In this document: positions 14,366 through 22,300 of the stretch, piece after piece
Numbering within the stretch: the first letter of the stretch is position 1
Layout: each line of letters begins with the position of its first letter
NCBI GenBank assembly: GCA_002437115.1
Contig: DJOD01000009.1
Location: forward strand, 1-28,441
Origin: Prevotella sp. UBA6447
GTDB lineage: Bacteria; Bacteroidota; Bacteroidia; Bacteroidales; Bacteroidaceae
Direction of reading: 5' to 3'
DNA: 28,441 nucleotides
Notes under the pieces: generated by a model
What the model saw: only the letters and a program-made list of their open reading frames with translations
Database searches by the model: none
Told to the model about the DNA's origin: nothing
Translations under genes and position numbers: made by a program

Positions 14366-16375
14366 ATGATACAGATGAAACACACATTGACACTATCTGC
14401 TCTGGCCCTGCTGGCTTCGCTGCCCTTGGCCGCCGAGGAGCGCACCGTCAGTTCGCCTGACGGAAAGCTTGTGGTGACTGTCAACGACGACGGTGGCCGC
14501 GCCAACTACACCGTGACCTACGCGGGGCAACCCATCCTGCGCAGCTCGCGCCTGGGCCTCAAGACCAACATAGGCGACTTCACCGCAGGCTTGAAGCTGA
14601 CTGGTACCAAGACCTCCAAGGTCGACAAGCAATACACCATGACGCGCACCAAGGCATCGGAGGCTCACTATGTGGCCAACCAGGCCGTGGTGACCTTCAC
14701 CAACGCCAAGCAGCTGGAGATGGTGGTCACGCTCAATGTGTCGGACAACGACGTGGCCTACCACTACACGTTGCCCCGACCTAAGAGCGGAAACCCCAAG
14801 CAGGCCATGATCTACGAGGAAGCCACCTCGTTCAACTTCCCTGACCAGACCACTACGTTCCTCTCCCCCCAGATACAGCCCATGACAGGATGGGAAACCA
14901 CCAAGCCCAGCTACGAAGAGGTGTTTACCTCCGACGCGCCGATGGCGCAGCCATCGCAGTATGGCGTGGGCTACACGTTCCCCTGCCTGTTCCACATAGG
15001 TGGAGCTGACAAGGAAAAGTCGACGGCCGGCGGAAAGGCATGGGCCTTGGTGTCAGAGACTGGTGTGACGGGCGACTATTGTGGCGGAAGGCTCTCGGAG
15101 TATAAGGCGGGCGAGGGCTATACAATAGCCTATCCGCAAGAGGGCGAGAACAACGGCTGGGGTTCTGCTTATCCGGGCATCAGCCTGCCTGGCTCAACGC
15201 CTTGGCGCACCATCACCGTAGGACAGACGCTCAAGCCCATTGCCGAGACAACCATTTCCTTTGACGTGCTCGACCCGCTCTATGAGCCGTCGACCGACTA
15301 TAAGCCAGGACGTTACACATGGAGCTGGCTCATTTGGCAAGACGGCAGCATCAACTACGACGACCAGGTGAAGTTTATCGACCTGGCGGCCAAGATGGGC
15401 TATGAGTATGTGCTGGTAGACAACTGGTGGGACACCCAAATTGGTTATGACCGCATGGAGCAACTCAGCCGTTATGCCCAGGGCAAGGGCGTGAGCCTCT
15501 TGTTGTGGTACAATTCCAACGGCTTTGAGAACAATGCTCCGCAAGGCCCACGCAACATTATGAACCGCCCCGTCGCCCGCAAGAAGGCCATGGCTTGGAT
15601 GAAGAAGATTGGCGTGAAGGGCATCAAGGTCGACTTCTTCGCCGGCGACAAGCAACACACCATGCAGCTGTATGAGGACATTCTCAGCGATGCCAACGAC
15701 TATGGCCTCCAGGTCATCTTCCATGGTTGCACCCTGCCTCGCGGCTGGGAGCGTCTCTACCCCAACTATGTGGGCTCGGAGGCGGCACTGGCCTCGGAAA
15801 ATGTGTACTTTGATGAGAAAGCCGCGCGTCGCGAGGGCTATGACATGACGATGCATCCTTTTGCCCGCAACGCTGTGGGTAGCTTCGACTGGGGTGGTGT
15901 CATCATGAATCGTATGATGAGCAAAGACAACAAGAGCCGTCACCCACGCTTCACCACCGACGTGTTTGAGATGGCTACGGCCATCACCAACCAGTGCTCG
16001 GTCAACGGTGTGGAAGTAACGCCCAATGTGGTCGACCTGTTGCCCGATTTGGAGAAGGACTTTCTCAAGGCTATGCCCACCACGTGGGACGAGACTCGCT
16101 TCGTAGACGGTTACCCCACGAAGTATGCGGTCGTGGCACGCCGCCATGCTGGCAAGTGGTACGTGGGAGGCATCAACGGTACTGATGCCCCCATGACGCT
16201 GACGCTCAACCTGCCGATGCTGGCTGGGAAGACCGTGGACTATTACTTTGACAACAAGCTGAAGAAGGGACAGAAATGGCCTGACCCCGAACTGCGCACC
16301 ATCAAGGTGGGCAAGAGCGGAAAAGCCAAGGTGACACTGCAGCCAAACGGCGGTATCATCCTCCTGGAGAAATAG
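14366..16375 (+). CDS. GH97 glycoside hydrolase, probably a retaining alpha-galactosidase-type enzyme
   Basis: A 669-residue exported family 97 enzyme acting on alpha-linked glucose or galactose. A signal peptide (about 1-23) is followed by the N-terminal beta-sandwich (about 25-300, starting VSSPDGKLVVTV), the TIM barrel (about 310-570, with YTWSWLIWQDGSINYDDQ and the VDNWWD segment) and a C-terminal beta-domain ending GGIILLEK. Asp423 in GIKVDFFAGD sits where retaining GH97 members have their nucleophile, and Glu472 in NYVGSEA is the likely acid/base. Inverting SusB-type members lack that Asp, so I favour the retaining branch and alpha-galactosidase activity (inference). A second ATG nine bases downstream (14375) would give an equally good signal peptide. 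Confidence 0.9.
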   Translation: MIQMKHTLTLSALALLASLPLAAEERTVSSPDGKLVVTVNDDGGRANYTVTYAGQPILRSSRLGLKTNIGDFTAGLKLTGTKTSKVDKQYTMTRTKASEAHYVANQAVVTFTNAKQLEMVVTLNVSDNDVAYHYTLPRPKSGNPKQAMIYEEATSFNFPDQTTTFLSPQIQPMTGWETTKPSYEEVFTSDAPMAQPSQYGVGYTFPCLFHIGGADKEKSTAGGKAWALVSETGVTGDYCGGRLSEYKAGEGYTIAYPQEGENNGWGSAYPGISLPGSTPWRTITVGQTLKPIAETTISFDVLDPLYEPSTDYKPGRYTWSWLIWQDGSINYDDQVKFIDLAAKMGYEYVLVDNWWDTQIGYDRMEQLSRYAQGKGVSLLLWYNSNGFENNAPQGPRNIMNRPVARKKAMAWMKKIGVKGIKVDFFAGDKQHTMQLYEDILSDANDYGLQVIFHGCTLPRGWERLYPNYVGSEAALASENVYFDEKAARREGYDMTMHPFARNAVGSFDWGGVIMNRMMSKDNKSRHPRFTTDVFEMATAITNQCSVNGVEVTPNVVDLLPDLEKDFLKAMPTTWDETRFVDGYPTKYAVVARRHAGKWYVGGINGTDAPMTLTLNLPMLAGKTVDYYFDNKLKKGQKWPDPELRTIKVGKSGKAKVTLQPNGGIILLEK

Positions 16376-16393
16376 TTGCCTGGCACATCTCTG

Positions 16394-16440
16394 ACAGGCG
16401 GACAGTCATGGGATTGCCATGGCTGTCCGCCTGTGTTCTT
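16394..16440 (+). terminator. Strong terminator after the GH97 gene
   Basis: ACAGGCGGACAG (16394-16405) pairs perfectly with CTGTCCGCCTGT (16423-16434), continued through a T-G pair by CATGG/CCATG (16407-16411 and 16417-16421) around a 5-nt loop, followed by a T-rich run. It ends the nagB-GH97 transcript. Confidence 0.85.
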
Positions 16441-16443
16441 TTC

Positions 16444-16472
16444 GCGCGTCCTTAGAAGGGAGTCGCGCTTTT
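16444..16472 (+). terminator. Second hairpin directly before the helicase gene
   Basis: GCGCG (16444-16448) pairs with CGCGC (16464-16468), with TCC/GGA inside, and TTTT follows at 16469-16472. It is four bases from the first terminator's T run and 12 bases before the helicase ATG. It may be a back-up terminator or a regulatory hairpin in the helicase leader. Confidence 0.55.
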
Positions 16473-16484
16473 CATCATTCAAAT

Positions 16485-19202
16485 ATGATTGACACTTTAA
16501 CACATAATTGGACTCCCGACAAGAGCCAACAGGCCGTCATCAGTATGGCGGGTAACCGTTGCCTGGTGCTGGCTCCGCCAGGATGCGGCAAGACGCAAAT
16601 CTTGGCCGAGCGTGTGCGGCAGGCGCATGCGGATGGCATTGGCTATGCCGACATGCTCTGCCTGACGTTCACCAACCGGGCAGCCCGTGGCATGCGCGAC
16701 CGCATACGGCAAAATGTGGATGGAGCGGACATTGACCAAATCTTTATTGGCAATGTGCACCGCTTTTGTTCTCGCTACCTCTTTGAGAACCATGTGGTTC
16801 CGGCCGAAAGCGCTATCATAGACGACAACACTATGGTGAGCATCCTGGCCATGTATTGGAGGGAAGACGAGGACAGGGTGCTCCGTGATTTCAGCCGTCA
16901 CAGGCGCTATTCTGAAGTGATGTTCTTCTCGCATCTCATGGAAGAGATAGCCCATGGTTTTCCACGCCAGTGGCGCCAGCATCCCGAGTGTGTGACGGCC
17001 GACGACGTAATGGCGCTCCGCGCCCTGTGTCGCGCCGTAGGCGAGGAGTTTACGGCTGTTAAGATGGTTGACATCTACGAGCACAACGACTACTACGCGG
17101 ACGTGGTTCGCTCCGTTTGTTTCGATGCAGGGCTCCGGCAAGTGGCGGAGCGAACCTTGGCCAAGATGAAATTTGCCCACGCCTATGGGGCTTACAAGTT
17201 GCAAAACAACCTGCTTGACTTTGAGGACTTGCTCATACGCACCTACGTGTCGCTCCGTGGCGACACGAACCACAGGCGTTATCTCTGGATACAAGTGGAT
17301 GAGGTGCAGGATCTCAACCGTCTGCAGCTGGCTATTATCGATGAATTGTGGGAGGGCAGCGTTGCCCAGTTGCTGCCAACAGTTGTCAGCCGTCCGACGC
17401 TCATGTACTTGGGCGATGAGCAGCAAGCCATCTTCTCGTTTATGGGTGCCAAGTTGGAGGCACTCAATGAGATAAAGCACCTGTGTGGCGGGGCGGTCAG
17501 GCATCTCCATGTCAACCATCGGTCGCCCAAGTATCTGGTAGATATGCTCAATCGGTTTGCTGTGGCTCACTTGGGCGCAGACCCAGACCTGTTGCCGCAG
17601 GCCGACAATGACCTGTTGCCGCGCCCGGGTGATATGCAGGTGTGCGACAGCAGCGATATTGAAACTGAGTATCAGGACGTGGCTCGCTTTGTGCGCGACC
17701 TGGCCGCCAGAAGCCAGACTGGAGAGACCACAGCTATCATAGTTAATTCCAATGGCGATGCCGACAGGATGAGCGACATGCTCGCATTCCTTGGTGTCAG
17801 TCATTTCAAGGTGTCGGGAACCGACATCTTTTCCACGCCGCAAGTGAAGGTGCTGTTGGCTCACTTGAACATCTTGGCAAATGAGCATAACTTCATAGCT
17901 TGGTCGCGTCTTCTGCATGGGTTGCGCGTTTTCGAGACTGAGGCTTCGGCAAGAAGTTGGATTCATCAGTTGCGAGCGCGTGCCATTTGTCCCACAGACC
18001 TTCTTCATCCTGTTGGCGAGACCTACCTGCAGGCTTTCCTGCAGGCTTTCGAACAGGAGGAAATCGTTGTGTTCGACACAGAGACGACAGGGCTCAACGT
18101 CTTTGAGGACGACATCATCCAGGTGGCCGCGGAGAAAATCAGGCAGGGTAGGAGCGTGGGTAAGTTCTCCGTGTACATCGATACCGACAGAGCCATCCCT
18201 GAGCGACTGGGCGACATCGCCAACCCAATCATTGAGGAGCGTAAGCACCAGCGTATCCATACCCACGAAGAGGCTCTTCGCATGTTTCTCGACTTTGTGG
18301 GCAACGACGTGTTGCTGGGGCATAATGCCGAATTTGACTATCACATCATGGACAATAACCTCCGACGCTACCTGCCCGATGTGGATTGGCAAAGGGAGCA
18401 TCCTCGGTGTTTCGACTCGCTGAAGCTCGTCAGGTTGTTGCGTCCCGACCTCAAGGCTTTTAAATTGAAGATGCTGTTGGGTGACCTCCATTTGGAAGGC
18501 GAAAACTCGCATCTGGCTGACGATGATGTCAATGCCACAGTGTCGCTCATGACCTATTGTTACGAGCGTGGCCGTGAATTGTGTGACGGTCAGCGCGATT
18601 TCCTGGCAGTGGTGGCCAACAGGCAACGAGCGGATCGCTTTCAGCATGCCTATAAGTTGTTTTATAGTGAAGCCTTGTCGAGGCTTTACAGGCGACTGCC
18701 CGATGCGTCGTTGCCAGCCCTGGTGAGCGAGATGAAACGTATGGCTGCTATGCTCAAGGAAAGAGGATGGTGGCAAGATGTGCCCAAAATCGACTATGTG
18801 TACCGTTTCTTGGCAGGTGATGTCATTGATAATCAGCAAGAACCTTCGCTCAAGGAACAGCTCGACCATCATGTCATGGAGCTCAACACCTTCAAAGAGG
18901 CCGACTTGTGTGGCTCTGCAACCATTGATGACAAAGTGTTCGTGTCTACCATCCACAAGGCCAAGGGGCTGGAGTTCGACAATGTCGTTGTTTTTGATGT
19001 TGTCGATGGGCGCATCCCTAATTATTTCAATGAACGTAACCCTGCTCTCCTGGCAGAGGATGCCCGCAAGCTCTACGTAGCCATGTCGAGAGCCAAAAGA
19101 AGGCTGGTAGTGTGGTGGAGCCGTGCCAAGCAATTGTCGTTTGGCGCCCGCGAACAATGCTTGTCAAGGTTTATGAACTGCGTGAACGACCTGTTTGCTT
19201 GA
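16485..19202 (+). CDS. UvrD/Rep-type helicase with inserted DnaQ-like 3'-5' exonuclease domain
   Basis: A 905-residue superfamily 1A helicase fused to a proofreading-type nuclease, expected to unwind and trim DNA in repair. Helicase motifs in order: Walker A APPGCGKT (30-37), Ia TFTNRAARGM (61-70), Ib VHRFC (91-95), II VDEVQD (271-276), III LGDEQQAIFSFMG (309-321), IV VNHRSP (343-348). A complete DEDDh exonuclease lies at about 524-692: Asp531 and Glu533 in FDTETTG, Asp618 in GHNAEFD, His676 and Asp681 in HLADDD. Helicase motif V STIHKAKGLEF (821-831) and VI LYVAMSRAKRRL (863-874) follow. The exonuclease thus occupies the place of the 2B domain. The ATG at 16485 was chosen because the 22 residues from an upstream start lie in terminator sequence. 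Confidence 0.9.
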   Translation: MIDTLTHNWTPDKSQQAVISMAGNRCLVLAPPGCGKTQILAERVRQAHADGIGYADMLCLTFTNRAARGMRDRIRQNVDGADIDQIFIGNVHRFCSRYLFENHVVPAESAIIDDNTMVSILAMYWREDEDRVLRDFSRHRRYSEVMFFSHLMEEIAHGFPRQWRQHPECVTADDVMALRALCRAVGEEFTAVKMVDIYEHNDYYADVVRSVCFDAGLRQVAERTLAKMKFAHAYGAYKLQNNLLDFEDLLIRTYVSLRGDTNHRRYLWIQVDEVQDLNRLQLAIIDELWEGSVAQLLPTVVSRPTLMYLGDEQQAIFSFMGAKLEALNEIKHLCGGAVRHLHVNHRSPKYLVDMLNRFAVAHLGADPDLLPQADNDLLPRPGDMQVCDSSDIETEYQDVARFVRDLAARSQTGETTAIIVNSNGDADRMSDMLAFLGVSHFKVSGTDIFSTPQVKVLLAHLNILANEHNFIAWSRLLHGLRVFETEASARSWIHQLRARAICPTDLLHPVGETYLQAFLQAFEQEEIVVFDTETTGLNVFEDDIIQVAAEKIRQGRSVGKFSVYIDTDRAIPERLGDIANPIIEERKHQRIHTHEEALRMFLDFVGNDVLLGHNAEFDYHIMDNNLRRYLPDVDWQREHPRCFDSLKLVRLLRPDLKAFKLKMLLGDLHLEGENSHLADDDVNATVSLMTYCYERGRELCDGQRDFLAVVANRQRADRFQHAYKLFYSEALSRLYRRLPDASLPALVSEMKRMAAMLKERGWWQDVPKIDYVYRFLAGDVIDNQQEPSLKEQLDHHVMELNTFKEADLCGSATIDDKVFVSTIHKAKGLEFDNVVVFDVVDGRIPNYFNERNPALLAEDARKLYVAMSRAKRRLVVWWSRAKQLSFGAREQCLSRFMNCVNDLFA

Positions 19203-19261
19203 CTCACCAGATGCTTCATCCCTTGCTTTTAGGACTCTTCTTGTGCCTGATAAAGATAAAG

Positions 19262-19277
19262 TGCCAGCCAAGTGGCA
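19262..19277 (+). terminator. Weak hairpin after the helicase gene
   Basis: TGCCA (19262-19266) pairs with TGGCA (19273-19277) about 60 bases past the helicase stop, followed by an AT-rich run. The stem is short, so termination here is uncertain. Confidence 0.3.
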
Positions 19278-19309
19278 GTCGTAAATTTATCATAATTAAC
19301 CCAAAGTGA

Positions 19310-19341
19310 TTTGCTACAATGCTTTAAAATGATTATCTTTG
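19310..19341 (+). promoter_or_regulatory. Promoter of the macroglobulin operon
   Basis: TTTG at 19310-19313 and TATCTTTG at 19334-19341 are separated by exactly 20 bp. Transcription would begin near 19346 and give a leader of about 25 nt before the ATG at 19371. Confidence 0.8.
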
Positions 19342-19370
19342 CGTATTGTTCAACTTATCAGTGGAAAGAT

Positions 19371-22300
19371 ATGAAGAAGGTATTTGGCATCTTTTTGGCC
19401 ATGCTTATGCCGCTCATGGTAATGGCCGACACCTATCCTTCCTTATGGAAGAAAGTGACTGATGCGCAAGAAAAAGACTTGCCGAAAACGCAGGTGGAAT
19501 GGCTTGACAAGATAATAGCCAAGGCTCAGCAGGGAGCTGAGTATGGGCAGCTACTCAAAGCGCAGATGTGGAGGGCGTCAGTGCAGACTCAGATAGCGCC
19601 AGATTCGGCGAACATGGAGATTGCAAGGCTTGAAGAGGTAGCGTCTGCAACGAAGGATCCTGTCGTGAAAGCCGTGTATGCCACGGTGCTTGGAACGCTT
19701 TACAGGGAGCGTTCAGACCAGGATGGCAGTCAGGCAAAAAGTAAACAGTGGTTTGAACTGGCCATGCGACAGCCTGCCTTGCTGGCACAGCATAAGTGTG
19801 AGGAGTATGCGCCTGCCGTGGAAGAGGGCATTGACAGCAAAATCTTCAATGATGACCTGCTGCACGTGGTGGGTATGCAGGCCGAGGCTTACGAGGCTCT
19901 TCGTGGTTACTACGCCGCTGAGGGTAATCGTGCGGCGGCTTGCATCAGCGCGTGTCTCGCCTTGCGCTATGGGCGGAGCGTGGACACTTATGAGGTGCGA
20001 AGGTCTAAGTATTTGCAGGCTGTCGACTCGCTCATCCACGAGTATGGCGACTTGAGCGAGGCTGGTGAGCTGGCCATTGAGCATTACCAGTTCTTGAAGG
20101 GTGCGCCGGATGCTACAACGGACGACAGGGTCAACTATATCAACTATGCGCTGAACAAATGGGGCGAGTGGCCTCGGATGAACATCTTGCGAAACGAGAT
20201 GAGCAACTTGAGGCAGTCCACATTTAATATCAATGTGGGAAATAGCATGCTTCTACCAGAGAAAGAGCGCTTGGTGCGGGTCAATTTCATACGTAACATC
20301 GAGACGCTTACCCTGAATGTTTATCGTTTGAAGGTTGACGGTGCAGTTTCGTTGGATCCCAACGAACCTGACGACTGGGCAGTCTTGCAGAAAAAGTTGT
20401 TGCCAGGAGCTGTGCAGACAATCGTCAAACGTTATGTAGGGCAACCCGCATGGAAGGAAAATTACGACTCGCTTGTCATCAAAGGATTGCCTGTTGGCAT
20501 ATACCTTTTGGAGGTCTCCACAGACAATGGCAAGGTGCAACCGCAACGCGCGTTGCTGAATGTCAGCAACCTTTGCTTGATGACACAGGCTCTTCCCGAC
20601 AAGCAAATGCGCTTTGTGGTGGCAAACGCGACGACGGGCGATCCTGTCTCGGGTGCCCATGTGCGTCTCACCATCCCCGCCAATTATGACAATGAGCATG
20701 ACCAAACGATAGGTCTCACCACTGACAAGAACGGTGAGGCTTGCTATAAATATGACAGACGCGCTCCCCGAAAGGCTTATGTCTTCACGGATAGCGACAA
20801 GGCTTTCAGAGAGATGAGCGTGTACGCGAGCTACCATTATTGGGCCAACGATCGTGAAGAGAAGCGCACCAGGCTCTTCACCGACCGTGCCGTTTACAGG
20901 CCTGGCCAGCAAGTTCGTGTGGCGCTCATGGCCTATGAGCAAGACATGAAGACCTTGACCGCTGTGCCACAGACTGGCAAGGTGGTCAAGTTGACCCTTT
21001 ACGGTGCCAATGGAAAGGAGCTTTCAACCAAGAAGGCCACAACGGACAAGTTTGGGTCTGCATCGGCCGATTTCATGATTCCTCAAGTAGGGTTGACGGG
21101 CAGTTTTTCCGTTGTCTCAGATGATCGAGGCTGTGTGAGATTCCGCGTAGAGGAATACAAGCGTCCAACGTTTGAGATTTATTTTGATGCGTATAAGGAT
21201 AGTTACAAGCCTGGTGACACGGTGCAGGTTCGTGGATGGGCCAAAACCTATTCGGGAGTGCCAGTGCAAGGTGCGAAAGTCAGCTATGAGGTAAACCGAA
21301 AACCCGCTCTTTGGTGGAGATGGAACATGGATGAAGGGACAAAACAACTGGCTGCCGACTCCACGGTCACTGCTGCTGATGGGTCGTTCCTGCTCAATTT
21401 GCCAATGGTCTATCCTGATGATGTTGACCTTGCCCATGCCATTTATTTTAATATAGCGGCCAACGCCAAGGTGACCGACGGTGCGGGAGAGACCCATGAG
21501 GCGCAAGCCTCCTTGATGCTGAGCAACCGCTCCTCGGTTCTTTCTGTCGACTTGCCCGACAAGTCGTTGCGCGACAGCTTGAGAACGTTCACTTTTAGGC
21601 TCACAAATCTTACTGGAGAATTGATTGGCGGAACTGTGCGCTATCGTTTGGATGGACAAGCTTGGGAAACGACTGAGGCCAACAAGCCAGTCGTTTTGAC
21701 TGGCCGCTTGGCTTCAGGCAAGCATGAGCTTGAGGCTATTTGTGACCAAGACACGGTAAGGAAAGACGTGGTTGTTTTCTCTTATGCTGACAAAAAGCCT
21801 GTTGTTACAACGCACGATTGGTTCTATGCTTCAGGCACCCAGTTCCCGAGCGATGGGAGTCCAGTTTACATTCAATTGGGAACATCCGACAAGGACATAC
21901 ACGTTTATTATACAGTGTTTTCTGGCGACAAGACCTTTGATAAGGGTGTGAGGAAGCTGAGCGATGAGGTCGTGACACGCAAGCTCCATTATAAGGAGGA
22001 GTTTGGCGATGGTGTCACGGTCACGATGGCATGGGTGAAAGATGGAAAGATGTATAGTCACCAGGCGAGCATTACCCGACCGATGCCAGACAACCAGTTG
22101 AAACTGGCTTGGAAAACATTCCGCGATAAGCTGACACCTGGACAAAAGGAGCAATGGACCTTGCACATAGAGACTCCACGAGGAAAGGCGGCTTCCGCCC
22201 AATTGCTGGCAACGATGTACGACAAGAGCCTCGATGCCATCCTGAAACACCGTTGGGATTTCAGTGTCCGATACCCCTTGTCTATACCCTTTTCCTCATG

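Noticed and set aside
16497..19157. Very long open frame on the minus strand opposite the helicase gene
   Set aside because: It has no recognisable domain, is rich in His, Gln and Val as expected for the complement of a GC-biased gene, and the plus-strand helicase motifs are intact.
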